A DNA stretch of 64,000 nt from Lewinellaceae bacterium (GTDB lineage: Bacteria; Bacteroidota; Bacteroidia; Chitinophagales; Saprospiraceae). This document shows positions 25,708-35,177 of the stretch, piece after piece; the first letter of the stretch is position 1; the number at the start of each line of letters is the position of its first letter. Under the pieces are notes generated by a model. The model made no database searches. It was not told the DNA's origin and worked only from the letters and a program-made list of their open reading frames with translations. The position numbers and the translations under genes are program-made. The stretch lies in contig JACJXX010000002.1 in the NCBI GenBank assembly GCA_020636435.1, positions 806,001 through 870,000 of the forward strand. The letters are read 5' to 3'.

Positions 25708-27117
25708 ATGGAAAACAGCCATTTAATAGCCATCATGCGAACATTTTCCGGCAAGGAAGCCCGCAGTTTGCGCAAGTGGTTAAACTCCCCGGCGCACAAT
25801 CAACGCGAAGACGTTGTGCAGCTTTTCGAATATCTGATGGCGGGCGCTCATTTAACAGAAGAGAAATTCCTTCAAAAGGAACGGGTTTTCTCCAGGATAT
25901 TTGACGGAGAACCTTACGATGACGCCAAGTTACGGCAAAGCATGCACTTTCTGCTAAAGGCCATCGAAGAATTTCTCATTTACGAGGAATTGCGCGACGA
26001 TGAAGTCCGCTCCCGCATGGCCCTGTCCAGCGTTTACCGCAAGCGCAAGCTCGACAAGGCTTTTCAGAAGACCATCAATTCAGTAGAAACGCTACAGGAG
26101 AAAGCCCCCTATCGGGACGAACACTATTTGCGCAATGAATATTTGCTGCAACTGGAAAAATACACCTTCCAGGAAGGCAAAAAACGGACCGCCGAGATGA
26201 ACTTGCAGGAAGTCTCCGACGCTTTGGATACTACCTTCCTCGCAGATAAGCTACGGCAAAGCTGCCTGATGATCGCTCACCAGGCCGTCTACAAAACCCG
26301 TTATAACATCGGCTTACTGGAAGAAGTATTGCAACACGTCAAACGGCCCGAATTGATGAAACACCCGGCCATCGCCATTTACTACAATGGATACATGGCC
26401 TTCACCCATGAAGGCAACACGCACTATTTTCAATCCCTTCGGCAGGAGATTCAGAACAACCTTCACCTTTTTTCCCACTCTGAAATACGGGATATCTTTC
26501 TGATGGCCATCAATTACTGCATCCGCAAGATGAATGCAGGAGAAGCAGCTTTTGTCCGGGAAGCCTTTGAACTCTACCGCAGCGGCATCGAGGAGGGCAT
26601 TCTGATCGAAAACGGCATCATCTCCCGGTTCACCTTCCTGAATGCCATCAGGATCGGCCTGCGGCTCGGAGAGTTCGATTGGGTGGAGTCTTTTATCCCC
26701 GGCCACCAGGCTAACCTGCTTCCCAAATTCCGGGATACGATCGTTCACTACAGCAACGCCAAACTGCTGTTTGAAAAAAAGAACTATTCCGCCGCCATGC
26801 AGTTGCTGGTTCAGGTCGACTATGACGACATCCTGCTGACCCTCAACGCCAAATCCATGCTCCTCAAAATCTTCTACGAAAATGAAGACCTCGACCCCCT
26901 GGAATCCCTCCTGGGCAGCATGCGCAGTTACATTAACCGGAAGGAAGTCATTGGCTACCACAAAACCAACTATCAAAACATCATCCGCTACACCCGAAAA
27001 CTGATCCGCATCAATCCTTATGACAATAACCAGAAGGCTAAACTCAAAACAGAAATTATGGCAGCCAACCCTCTGACGGAAAAAACCTGGCTGCTGGAGC
27101 AGTTGGAGAACCTGTAG
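25708..27117 (+). CDS. all-helical ~470-residue protein, paralogue C
   Basis: This is a 469-residue, signal-less helical protein, full-length homologue of the products at 3788 and 8803. N-terminus: IMRTFSGKEARSLRKWLNSP then AHNQREDVVQLFEYL. Middle: ADKLRQSCLMIAHQAVYKTR, RDIFLMAINYCIRKMNAGEA, ELYRSGIEEGILIENGIISR. C-terminus: LLTLNAKSMLLKIFYENEDL, LGSMRSYINRKEVIGYHKTN, YQNIIRYTRKLIRINPYDNN and LTEKTWLLEQLENL. Conservation is strongest in the C-terminal third, which suggests a binding surface there. No enzymatic motif was seen. Confidence 0.72.
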   Translation: MENSHLIAIMRTFSGKEARSLRKWLNSPAHNQREDVVQLFEYLMAGAHLTEEKFLQKERVFSRIFDGEPYDDAKLRQSMHFLLKAIEEFLIYEELRDDEVRSRMALSSVYRKRKLDKAFQKTINSVETLQEKAPYRDEHYLRNEYLLQLEKYTFQEGKKRTAEMNLQEVSDALDTTFLADKLRQSCLMIAHQAVYKTRYNIGLLEEVLQHVKRPELMKHPAIAIYYNGYMAFTHEGNTHYFQSLRQEIQNNLHLFSHSEIRDIFLMAINYCIRKMNAGEAAFVREAFELYRSGIEEGILIENGIISRFTFLNAIRIGLRLGEFDWVESFIPGHQANLLPKFRDTIVHYSNAKLLFEKKNYSAAMQLLVQVDYDDILLTLNAKSMLLKIFYENEDLDPLESLLGSMRSYINRKEVIGYHKTNYQNIIRYTRKLIRINPYDNNQKAKLKTEIMAANPLTEKTWLLEQLENL

Positions 27118-27140
27118 GGTGTATCAGTATATCAGTGAGG
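27118..27140. repeat. short degenerate TGTATCAG repeat after stop codon
   Basis: Two to three degenerate copies of the 8-bp unit TGTATCAG directly follow the stop. Longer arrays of the same family occur at 36936 and 41279. Confidence 0.5.
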
Positions 27141-27278
27141 CCGCTCCGCCAGGGCCGGCCTGCTGCAGGAGGATACGGAGCACTCCCAAAAGCGTAAACA
27201 TGTATAAAAAGTGTAATGGCAGATCATTTACACTTTTACACACACCTCCTCACTCCCCCCCAACAAATCCTCAAAACA

Positions 27279-27310
27279 TTTGAAGCTCTGCCGCGCGAAC
27301 CGTAGCTTTG
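27279..27310 (+). promoter_or_regulatory. canonical Bacteroidota promoter of aroB
   Basis: TTTG at 27279-27282, 20-nt spacer, TAGCTTTG at 27303-27310. The predicted start near 27315 lies at or just after the ATG at 27314, which argues for the ATG at 27335 as translation start. Confidence 0.8.
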
Positions 27311-27334
27311 GCCATGAAAAGGCAACAAAATACA

Positions 27335-28405
27335 ATGGAGGCCATTCAACTAAAAGACTACACCATACATTTGGGGCCATTGCAGTCATCCCTGCCGGGC
27401 TTTCTGGACGGGCTTTCCTTCAGCGCCCTGTTCATTTTAGCGGACGGCAATACGCAGGAGCACTGCCTTCCGCTGCTGGATGAGGCGCTGGGGCACTCAA
27501 AATACGACCTCATTCAGATACTTCCCGGAGAAGCGCACAAGAACCTGGAGACCTGCCAGGAAATATGGGCGCAGCTCATGGAGCGGCGCGCTGGCCGCGA
27601 CGCCCTCGTCCTCAACCTGGGTGGCGGGGTGATCGGCGACATGGGGGGCTTCTGTGCCGCGACCTTCAAGCGGGGTGTCCGTTTTATACAGGTTCCCACT
27701 ACCCTGCTCTCCCAGGTCGACGCTTCGATCGGAGGCAAGCTGGGAGTCGATTTCATGCAGGTCAAGAACAGCATCGGCCTGTTCCGCAACCCGCTGGGGG
27801 TATTCATCGACCCGGTTTTCCTGGAAACCCTCCCCTGGCGGGAGCTGCGCAGCGGCTACGCCGAGATCATCAAACACAGCCTCATCGCCGATGCCGCCCA
27901 GTGGAAGCGCCTGCAACAACTGCGCCGCCTCGACGAGGCCGGCTGGGAGGCGCTGATCGCCCCTTCCCTGCACATCAAAAAAAGGATCGTGGAGGCCGAC
28001 CCGTTCGAGAAAGGCCAGCGCAAAGCGCTCAATTTCGGCCACACCATCGGGCATGCCGTCGAGGGCTTCGCCCTGGAAACCGAAACGCCCCTGCTGCACG
28101 GAGAGGCCATCGCGATCGGCATGGCCTGCGAGGCCTACCTTTCAGCTAAAGAAGTTGGGTTGCCGGAAAAAGATGTAGAGCAGATCGCGCGTTATATCAT
28201 ACGGCACTATGGCCACCAGGAGCTAAGCCCCAAGCATTTCGGGGCCTACCTTCGCCTCATGGGCAACGACAAAAAGAACGAGGGCCAGCACATCAACTTC
28301 AGCCTGATCAACCCTGTCGGGAGAGCCGCGATCAACCGGCACTGTTCGGCGGAACGCATCATCGAAAGCCTGGAATTCTACAACAGCCTGAAGGCCGAAG
28401 CGTGA
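27335..28405 (+). CDS. aroB: 3-dehydroquinate synthase
   Basis: This cytoplasmic enzyme converts 3-deoxy-D-arabino-heptulosonate 7-phosphate to 3-dehydroquinate, the second step of the shikimate pathway; it needs NAD and a divalent metal. It has 356 residues from ATG 27335, normal for the family. Signatures: NLGGGVIGDMGGFCAATFKR (NAD-binding glycine loop), VPTTLLSQVDASIGGKLGVD, then KNSIGLFRNP, GYAEIIKHSLIAD (metal-binding Glu), NFGHTIGHAVEG and LLHGEAIAIGMACEA (metal-binding His residues). All are intact. The start is set by the promoter at 27279. It is a single gene, with the penicillin-binding protein following 60 bp later under its own likely promoter. Confidence 0.96.
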   Translation: MEAIQLKDYTIHLGPLQSSLPGFLDGLSFSALFILADGNTQEHCLPLLDEALGHSKYDLIQILPGEAHKNLETCQEIWAQLMERRAGRDALVLNLGGGVIGDMGGFCAATFKRGVRFIQVPTTLLSQVDASIGGKLGVDFMQVKNSIGLFRNPLGVFIDPVFLETLPWRELRSGYAEIIKHSLIADAAQWKRLQQLRRLDEAGWEALIAPSLHIKKRIVEADPFEKGQRKALNFGHTIGHAVEGFALETETPLLHGEAIAIGMACEAYLSAKEVGLPEKDVEQIARYIIRHYGHQELSPKHFGAYLRLMGNDKKNEGQHINFSLINPVGRAAINRHCSAERIIESLEFYNSLKAEA

Positions 28406-28436
28406 ATTTTGCCTTCGCTGACAAATTTTTATACGC

Positions 28437-28444
28437 TAACTTTG
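28437..28444 (+). promoter_or_regulatory. -7 box upstream of the penicillin-binding protein gene
   Basis: TAACTTTG matches TAnnTTTG exactly, 22 bp before the ATG. The -33 element is less clear (TTTTG at about 28407). Confidence 0.55.
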
Positions 28445-28465
28445 TAGCCTGAATCACATACCACC

Positions 28466-31048
28466 ATGGAATATTACGCTAACAATAAACAGGAAACTTA
28501 CCGCAGGATCGCCCGCTGGATGTGGTACATCAGCCTGGGAGGCCTCGGCGCGATCCTGTTGTCCTTTCTGATCCTCTCCTTTACCAACCTGCCCTCCGTC
28601 AAGCAACTGGAGAACCCCAAAAGCGAAGAAGCCTCGCAGGTCTTCGCCGCCAACGGCGAGGTGATCGGCCGCTACTACACCGAAAACCGGGTGCCGGTAT
28701 CTTTCAGCGAACTCTCCCCCAACCTGGTGAACGCGCTGATCGCTACCGAAGACGAACGTTTTCACGAACACAGCGGCATCGATTTCGAGGCCCTGGGGCG
28801 CGTAGCCATAAAAACGGTGCTGCTCGGGCAAAAAAGCTCCGGCGGCGCCAGCACCATCACCCAACAACTGGCCAAGCTGCTCTTCACCGGCCAGGCTGCC
28901 TCTAACATCACGGAGAGGATCATTCAGAAACTCAAGGAATGGATCATCGCCGTGCGCCTGGAACGCCGTTACACCAAGGAGGAGATCATTGCGATGTACC
29001 TCAATAAATTCAACTTTATCAACGGCGCCTACGGCATAAAAGCCGCATCAGAGATTTATTTCGGCAAACCTCAGGACTCCCTCTCCATAGCTGAAGCCGC
29101 CGTGCTGGTCGGCATGCTGAAAAACCCTTCCCTGTTTAACCCGCTGCGCCGCCAGGATACGGTTCTGCACCGGAGGATGGTCGTTTTCAAGCAAATGCAA
29201 AACAACGACATGATCACCCAGGCACAGTACGACTCCCTCCGGCAGTCGCCGCTGGGGCTCAATTTTACCCGGCAAACCCACGCCGACGGCATTGCGCCCT
29301 ACTTCCGCATGGAACTGGGAAAAGACATCAAAAAAATACTGGAACGCAAGGAATGCCTGAAGTCCGATGGGTCGATGTACGACATCTACCGCGACGGCCT
29401 GCGCATTTACACCACCATTGACCCCGACATGCAGCGCCTGGCCGAAGAAGTGATGGTACAACACATGGCCAAGGTCCAGAACGCTTTCTGGAATACCTGG
29501 AAAGTGGTGAAAAAAGACCCCTGGGAGTACACCAGCGGCTCGGAACACGAGGTGCCGGTGCCCATCCGCAAGGAATCGCTGGATGGACTGATCCGCCAGT
29601 CCGACCGATACCAGAGCCTGCGGGCTACATTCATTGCCGACATCCTGGGCCAGATCGAACCGGAGGTAGAGGGCATTATTTTCCACGCCGACGACCGCGA
29701 AGTGGAGCGCATCGTGGAGGATGCCGAAAAGGGCGGAGTCATCGCCAGCCTGGAAAAACGGCGGCTCATCAGCTCCAACCTGGCGGCCAGCTACCGACAG
29801 GTGCAGCGCAGCCGGTATTTTCCGGCCCTGCAAAACCAGTGGCATGCCCTGCAGGCGGCAGCCGACAAGGACTTCAACACCAAAACCGAAATGAGGGTGT
29901 TTTCCTATGATACCCCCGCGATGGAAAAAGACACCGTGATGACGCCACTGGACTCGGTGAAGTACCACCGCATGATCCTTCAGACCGGCATATTAGCGGT
30001 AGACCCCGTCACAGGGTTTGTGAAGGTATGGGTCGGCGGAGTCAATTTCAAGCATTTCCAGTACGACCACAACCGCACCAGCCGGCAGGTGGGTTCTACC
30101 TTCAAGCCATTTGTTTACGCCACGGCTATCGCCCAGCAGGGGTTTTCGCCCTGTTATCAGGTTTACGACCTGCCTCAGACCATTGCCCCCGGAGACGGCA
30201 ACTTCTTCCTGACACAGGAATGGACGCCCAGAAATGCCGATGGCGTCTACACCGGCCAGTTGCTCACCCTCAAGGATGGCTTGCGCAAGTCGAAAAACAC
30301 GGTCTCCGTTCATCTGATGAAACAACTCGGCGATACCGAGCCCGTGCGCGGCCTGATCAACCAGATGGGCATCGACAGCAGCCTCAAATACCCCAACGGC
30401 CGCTACCGGGTACCCAAATCCCCCTCCATCTGCCTGGGTTCCACCGACCTCACCAACATGGAGATGACTGGCGCCTATACGACCTTCGCCAACAACGGCA
30501 TCTTTAACAAACCCATATATTTGCTGCGCATTGAAGATAAAAACGGCCGCATCCTTTACGAGGAGTTTCCGCAGGAAAAGGTGGCGATCAACGCCAACGC
30601 CAATTATGTGATGGTGGAAATGCTCAAATATGCCGCCACTGGCCTGGGCGGCTTGAAGAGCGAGGTTGGCGGCAAAACCGGAACGACCAACGATTACGTC
30701 GACGGTTGGTTCATGGGCATTACCCCCACTTTGGTGGTCGGCACCTGGGTCGGCGGCGAAGACCGCTGGATCCGCTTCCGGTCTCTGGCCTACGGCCAGG
30801 GCGCCTATATGGCCAAGCCTTTCTTCAAGGAATTCCTGAGCAGGCTCGAAAAATCAGAAGACCTCGGCTACGACGCTTCCGCCCGTTTTCATCGGCCGCC
30901 CGGCGATATCGGCATTGAAATGAACTGCGACCAGTACCAGCGGTCGCCCCTCCCCCTGGATAACGGCGAGTTCGAAAATGAAGGCTTTGGAGAAGACATG
31001 TTCGGTGATGAGATCGGCCGATCTGCGCCTGAGGAGGAGTTTCAGTAA
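28466..31048 (+). CDS. class A penicillin-binding protein (PBP1A-like), transglycosylase/transpeptidase
   Basis: This is an 860-residue inner-membrane peptidoglycan synthase. A short cytoplasmic tail is followed by one membrane helix (YISLGGLGAILLSFLILSF). The glycosyltransferase 51 domain has ATEDERFHEHSGIDFEAL with catalytic Glu near residue 95, then GGASTITQQLAKLLF and RRYTKEEIIAMYLNKFNF. The transpeptidase domain has catalytic SxxK in RQVGSTFKPFVYATA (Ser ~545), SxN in LRKSKNTVSV, and KTGTTN near residue 738. All catalytic motifs are intact. The insert between the two domains (residues ~320-480) is long and helical, common in Bacteroidota members. The C-terminal tail is acidic. It forms glycan strands and crosslinks in the periplasm. 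Confidence 0.95.
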   Translation: MEYYANNKQETYRRIARWMWYISLGGLGAILLSFLILSFTNLPSVKQLENPKSEEASQVFAANGEVIGRYYTENRVPVSFSELSPNLVNALIATEDERFHEHSGIDFEALGRVAIKTVLLGQKSSGGASTITQQLAKLLFTGQAASNITERIIQKLKEWIIAVRLERRYTKEEIIAMYLNKFNFINGAYGIKAASEIYFGKPQDSLSIAEAAVLVGMLKNPSLFNPLRRQDTVLHRRMVVFKQMQNNDMITQAQYDSLRQSPLGLNFTRQTHADGIAPYFRMELGKDIKKILERKECLKSDGSMYDIYRDGLRIYTTIDPDMQRLAEEVMVQHMAKVQNAFWNTWKVVKKDPWEYTSGSEHEVPVPIRKESLDGLIRQSDRYQSLRATFIADILGQIEPEVEGIIFHADDREVERIVEDAEKGGVIASLEKRRLISSNLAASYRQVQRSRYFPALQNQWHALQAAADKDFNTKTEMRVFSYDTPAMEKDTVMTPLDSVKYHRMILQTGILAVDPVTGFVKVWVGGVNFKHFQYDHNRTSRQVGSTFKPFVYATAIAQQGFSPCYQVYDLPQTIAPGDGNFFLTQEWTPRNADGVYTGQLLTLKDGLRKSKNTVSVHLMKQLGDTEPVRGLINQMGIDSSLKYPNGRYRVPKSPSICLGSTDLTNMEMTGAYTTFANNGIFNKPIYLLRIEDKNGRILYEEFPQEKVAINANANYVMVEMLKYAATGLGGLKSEVGGKTGTTNDYVDGWFMGITPTLVVGTWVGGEDRWIRFRSLAYGQGAYMAKPFFKEFLSRLEKSEDLGYDASARFHRPPGDIGIEMNCDQYQRSPLPLDNGEFENEGFGEDMFGDEIGRSAPEEEFQ

Positions 31049-31153
31049 TTGAAGGAATGAGGGAATGAATACCAGTGCCGGAAATTTAGGCCAACACCGA
31101 ATACGCAAACCCCAATCACCATCTTTGCCAAGCGCAAAACCAACCGATTCTGC

Positions 31154-33163
31154 ATGAACTGGAAAACTGTCTTTAGCATTGCCACGTTCGGATTGCTGTT
31201 CCACTGGAGCTGCGTCCCTCCCTCCGATGAAGTCCCAACGGATATCAGCATCAATATAGCCGACCCCGTCTTTCAGAAGATTCACGATTTTCAGGACCGG
31301 CAACTGAAAGATAGCCTGTTTCTCTACTTCCGGCACGAAAACCCCACTTATCGTTACCTGGCGGCGTTGGCCTTCGGTTCTATCCGGGACTCCACCGCTA
31401 ACGACAGCCTGGCTACCTTGCTTGCCGACCCGGCGGACAGGGTGCGCGCCGCCGCCGCTTTTGCCATAGGGCAAGCCGGCGCGGCTTCCGGAGAGAAACT
31501 GCTGCTCCAGGCGTTTATCCGGGAAGACACCGGCGGGGTTTACTGGCTGGCCAACCGGGCGATACTGGAAGCTATAGGAAAATGCGGATCGGTGGACAAC
31601 CTCCGGGCGCTGAGCACCATCACCACTTACCAGCCGGATGATACCCTTTTGTTGGAAGGGCAGGCACTGGGCATTTACCGCTACGCCCTCCGGGAACTCA
31701 CGCTGCCGGAGGGCACTGCCAGGATGCTGGCCATGGCCACCGACGCCGGCTATCCCACAACCTCCCGGGTTATAGCCGCCAACTATCTGTCCCGGGCAAA
31801 GGATATTCAGATCGACAGTTCGGCAGTTCCCGCCCTGGAAAGGTCCGTAAACACCGAGCCGGACGCCCGTATTCGCATGGCATTGGCGGTTGCCCTGGGC
31901 AAGGCCCGGTCGGAAAGCGCCCTGGCCGCCCTGTCCGCAGCTTTTGGCCAGGAGAAGGATTACCGCGTGCAATGCAATATTTTGCGGGCCCTGGGCAATT
32001 TCGACTATGAAAAAACCAAGCCTACGGCCTTAAAGGCTTTGCGGGCCAGCAACATTCACCTGGCGAGCCGGGCGGTGCAATTCTTCCTCGAAAACGGCGA
32101 TGCTAAAGACGCCACCCTCTACTGGCAGTTGGCCAAAGACACCCTTCCCTGGCAGGTCCAACTGGGCATGTACCAGGCGGCCAACCGCTATCTGCCCGCT
32201 TACTATGTCGACTACCGCGACGCGATCAACGGAGAGCTGCGACAACGCCTCAGCAGCGCCAACTCTCCCTATGAGAAAACGGCGGCGCTGAAAGCGCTTA
32301 GCGAATTTGGCTGGAACTACCGCTACATCTACCGCGAAGGCTTCCGGGCGGAAACCCCGGCCATCCGCTCGGGCACGATGGAAGCGCTGGCTGCCATCAG
32401 CAACAAGGCGGACTTCCGGGCCTTCTTCGGCGAAGGCTACCGCCAGGTGCGGCGCGAGCTGCTCGGCATGTTCCTCGAATCCATGCAAACCGGCGACCCC
32501 GCCATGATTGCTATCGCCGCCGAAGCCCTCCGCAACCCCAACCTCAATTACCAAACTTATATCACAAGTTATGGCCTGCTCGACACCGCCCTGGCCCGGC
32601 TCGAACTCCCAAAAGAGATCGAAGCTTACAACGAACTGCGCAAAGCCCTGGCCTTCCTCAAAGGCGAACCGGAACCTCCGACCCGAATCCCCGAATTCAA
32701 CCACCCCATTGACTGGGCCATGATCGGGCAGGGCGCCAAAAGCCAGAAAGCGTCCATCAAAACGCCCCGGGGCAATATCCAGCTGGAGTTGTATCCGGAT
32801 ATCGCTCCGGGAACGGTGGCCAATTTTGTGGCCCTGGCCCGCCAGGGGTTCTACACCGGCAAGGTTTTTCACCGGGTGGTGCCCAACTTCGTTATCCAGG
32901 GGGGCGGCCTGCGGGGCGACGGCTATGGCAGCCTCGACTACACCATCCGCTCAGAATTGTCCGCCCTGCACTTTCTGGAGGAAGGATATGTGGGCATGGC
33001 CTCCTCGGGCAACCACACCGAATGCACCCAATTTTTCATCACCCACTCCCCCGCTCTTCATCTGGATGGCAATTATACTATCTTTGGGCGGGTGTCCAAA
33101 GGAATGGATGTCGTACACCAGATACAGGTTGGAGACAAGATCGAGGAGATCGTGCTCCAATAA
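31154..33163 (+). CDS. lipoprotein: HEAT-repeat domain fused to a cyclophilin-type peptidyl-prolyl isomerase
   Basis: This is a 669-residue protein. The N-terminus has a lipobox-like FHWSC (Cys20) after a hydrophobic stretch, so it is probably a lipid-anchored periplasmic or outer-membrane protein. Residues ~40-490 are alpha-helical HEAT/armadillo-like repeats (YLAALAFGSIRDS, RVRAAAAFAIGQAG, RIRMALAVALGKARSESALA). Residues ~525-669 are a cyclophilin domain: IQLELYPDIAPGTVANFVAL, GKVFHRVVPNFVIQGG (catalytic Arg in FHRV), GYVGMASSGNHTECTQFFIT, and LDGNYTIFGRV. Key residues FHR..P.F..QGG and QFFI are present; the usual Trp of the cyclosporin site is replaced, as in many bacterial forms. It probably helps fold or present exported proteins, with the HEAT part as a binding scaffold. 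Confidence 0.9.
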   Translation: MNWKTVFSIATFGLLFHWSCVPPSDEVPTDISINIADPVFQKIHDFQDRQLKDSLFLYFRHENPTYRYLAALAFGSIRDSTANDSLATLLADPADRVRAAAAFAIGQAGAASGEKLLLQAFIREDTGGVYWLANRAILEAIGKCGSVDNLRALSTITTYQPDDTLLLEGQALGIYRYALRELTLPEGTARMLAMATDAGYPTTSRVIAANYLSRAKDIQIDSSAVPALERSVNTEPDARIRMALAVALGKARSESALAALSAAFGQEKDYRVQCNILRALGNFDYEKTKPTALKALRASNIHLASRAVQFFLENGDAKDATLYWQLAKDTLPWQVQLGMYQAANRYLPAYYVDYRDAINGELRQRLSSANSPYEKTAALKALSEFGWNYRYIYREGFRAETPAIRSGTMEALAAISNKADFRAFFGEGYRQVRRELLGMFLESMQTGDPAMIAIAAEALRNPNLNYQTYITSYGLLDTALARLELPKEIEAYNELRKALAFLKGEPEPPTRIPEFNHPIDWAMIGQGAKSQKASIKTPRGNIQLELYPDIAPGTVANFVALARQGFYTGKVFHRVVPNFVIQGGGLRGDGYGSLDYTIRSELSALHFLEEGYVGMASSGNHTECTQFFITHSPALHLDGNYTIFGRVSKGMDVVHQIQVGDKIEEIVLQ

Positions 33164-33211
33164 GGGGCAGGATGAACAGGATTAAGTAACTATCCAAGAT
33201 AAAACCAACTT

Positions 33212-34324
33212 ATGAAAAACACGCCTTTAACGGAAAAACACGTCGCTCTCGGCGCCCGCATGGCCGAATTCGCCGGCTACAACATGCCCATTTCCTACGC
33301 CGGCATAAAGGAAGAACACCATCAGGTGAGGAACAAGGTGGGCGTATTTGATGTATCGCACATGGGAGAATTCATTGTCCGGGGGAAAGAAGCCCTCCAA
33401 CTCGTACAGAAGATCACCACCAATGATGCCTCCAAGCTCGATATCGGCGACGCGCAGTACTCCTGTTTCCCCAATGAGCAGGGCGGCATCGTCGATGACT
33501 GCCTGGTGTACCGCCTGCCGGAAGATATGTCCGCCGCAGGAGAACAGGCCTTCATGCTGGTCGTCAACGCCTCCAACATCGACAAGGACTGGGAATGGGC
33601 CAACCGCCATAACGACCTCGACACCCGGCTGATCAACATCTCCGATCAAACGGCCCTGCTGGCCATTCAGGGGCCGTTGGCCACTGAAGCCCTGCAAGGC
33701 CTCACAGAGGTGGATTTGAAGGGGCTCAAGTACTACACCTTTACAAAAGGAACCGTGGCCGGGATCGACAACGTGCTCATCTCGGCTACCGGATATACCG
33801 GCTCCGGCGGATTCGAGCTGTATGTCGATACCTCGAAAGCTGCACAACTCTGGGATGCCGTCTTTGAAGCCGGCAAAGCCTTCGATATACACCCCATCGG
33901 CCTGGGCGCCCGCGACACCCTGCGCCTGGAGATGGGCTATTGCCTTTACGGCAATGACATCGACGACGCCACCTCCCCCATCGAAGCCGGGCTCGGCTGG
34001 ATCACCAAAACAAAAAAAGGCGATTTCATCAGCCGGGATGTTTTTGCCCGGCAGCGGGAAGAGGGCGTCGGCCGGAAACTGGTGGGCTTCGTCCTGCCGG
34101 AAGAACGGCGCGTGCCCCGGCACGATTATCCGATCGAGGACGCGCAGGGCAACCTGATCGGCAAGGTGACTTCCGGCACCCTGTCGCCATCCCTGGAATA
34201 CCCCATAGGCATGGGTTATGTGAACACAGCCTTCGCAGCGCCAGATACAAAGATTTATATCGTTGCCGGCAAGAAACGCCTGGAAGCGGCTGTGGCAAAG
34301 CCACCATTTTATAAGGCTTCTTAA
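33212..34324 (+). CDS. gcvT: aminomethyltransferase (glycine cleavage T protein)
   Basis: This cytoplasmic enzyme of the glycine cleavage system transfers the aminomethyl carbon from lipoyl-H protein to tetrahydrofolate with release of ammonia. Its 370 residues are normal for the family. Motifs: NTPLTEKHVALGARMAEFAG at the start, VRNKVGVFDVSHMGEFIVRG (with the conserved Asp/His region), ISDQTALLAIQGPLATEALQ, ATGYTGSGGFELYVD, GLGARDTLRLEMGYCLYGND, then the C-terminal barrel with GKVTSGTLSPSLEYPIGMGY and a terminal KPPFYK. All are intact. It stands alone here: gcvH and gcvP are not in the window. Confidence 0.96.
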   Translation: MKNTPLTEKHVALGARMAEFAGYNMPISYAGIKEEHHQVRNKVGVFDVSHMGEFIVRGKEALQLVQKITTNDASKLDIGDAQYSCFPNEQGGIVDDCLVYRLPEDMSAAGEQAFMLVVNASNIDKDWEWANRHNDLDTRLINISDQTALLAIQGPLATEALQGLTEVDLKGLKYYTFTKGTVAGIDNVLISATGYTGSGGFELYVDTSKAAQLWDAVFEAGKAFDIHPIGLGARDTLRLEMGYCLYGNDIDDATSPIEAGLGWITKTKKGDFISRDVFARQREEGVGRKLVGFVLPEERRVPRHDYPIEDAQGNLIGKVTSGTLSPSLEYPIGMGYVNTAFAAPDTKIYIVAGKKRLEAAVAKPPFYKAS

Positions 34325-34490
34325 ACCCAGTTAAACAAATTCCGGATATTTTTATTTATTTTGTCGGTTCAGTAATTTTTGAAACTTCGCAATCCGGAAA
34401 TTGTTTTCTTTTCGCAGGCATGGCCAAAACACGGCAGGCGGCCCGGCGCTTGCCGGGAATCACCCGACAAGCCTTTAATATCAACTCCAA

Positions 34491-34991
34491 ATGACACTAA
34501 AAGAAGGAAAAGAAAAGTTTATTCAATCCTGGGGCGCGTTGGGATCGAGTTGGGGGATCAACCGGACCATGGCTCAAATCCACGCCCTGCTGCTGATCTC
34601 TCCGGAAGCCCTCTCCGCCGAGGAGATCATGGAAGACCTGCAAATCTCCCGGGGCAACGCCAATATGAATATCCGGGCGCTGATCGATTGGGGGCTGGTC
34701 TTCAAAGAATTGAAACCCGGCGAGCGCAAAGAGTTTTTCGTGGCGGAAAAGGACATGTGGGAGGTCGTGAAAAATATCATCATCCAGCGAAAAAAACGAG
34801 AATTGGAGCCTATGCTCCGGGTCCTCGACGAAATTTCCAGCGTTGATCCCGAAAGTGCAGAAGCCGAAGAATTCATCGAAGTCATCCGCGAGATCAAACT
34901 CTTCTCCAATAAAGCCGACTCCACCCTCGACACCCTCGTCAAATCTGACTCCAACTGGTTCGTCGGCACTTTCATGAAAATGATTAAGTGA
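34491..34991 (+). CDS. GbsR/MarR-type transcriptional regulator
   Basis: This is a 166-residue DNA-binding protein of the GbsR type. It opens with EKFIQSWGALGSSWGINRTM then AQIHALLLISPEALSAEEIM. The winged-helix recognition region is EDLQISRGNANMNIRALIDW followed by GLVFKELKPGERKEFFVAEK. A C-terminal helical dimerisation part follows (NIIIQRKKRELEPMLRVLDE). In other bacteria GbsR-like proteins control osmolyte uptake or resistance genes; here no such target is adjacent. A perfect terminator follows (34998). The ATG is within 10 bp of a purine-poor leader, as usual in this phylum. Confidence 0.88.
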   Translation: MTLKEGKEKFIQSWGALGSSWGINRTMAQIHALLLISPEALSAEEIMEDLQISRGNANMNIRALIDWGLVFKELKPGERKEFFVAEKDMWEVVKNIIIQRKKRELEPMLRVLDEISSVDPESAEAEEFIEVIREIKLFSNKADSTLDTLVKSDSNWFVGTFMKMIK

Positions 34992-34997
34992 ATTTTT

Positions 34998-35032
34998 CTG
35001 AAGTTTTTTGCCGAAACGGCAAAAAACTTCAG
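34998..35032 (+). terminator. strong hairpin after the GbsR-like gene
   Basis: A perfect 16-bp stem at 34998-35013/35017-35032 (CTGAAGTTTTTTGCCG and its inverse) with a 3-nt loop. A/T runs inside the arms make it plausible in both directions. A second hairpin (GCCAACCGGG/CCCGGTTGGC) lies at about 35078-35113. Confidence 0.75.
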
Positions 35033-35177
35033 TGCCCGGAAGGCCTGCTGTTCGTTTTGCAGCCCCTGGGCGTATGCCAACCGGGTCCGCCTTTGGGGCT
35101 TGCCCGGTTGGCAGCTTTCGTTCGTTCCTCTGATTGTCCAAGATGCTCCAATCAAAAACTTCTCTTATCAATTATTA

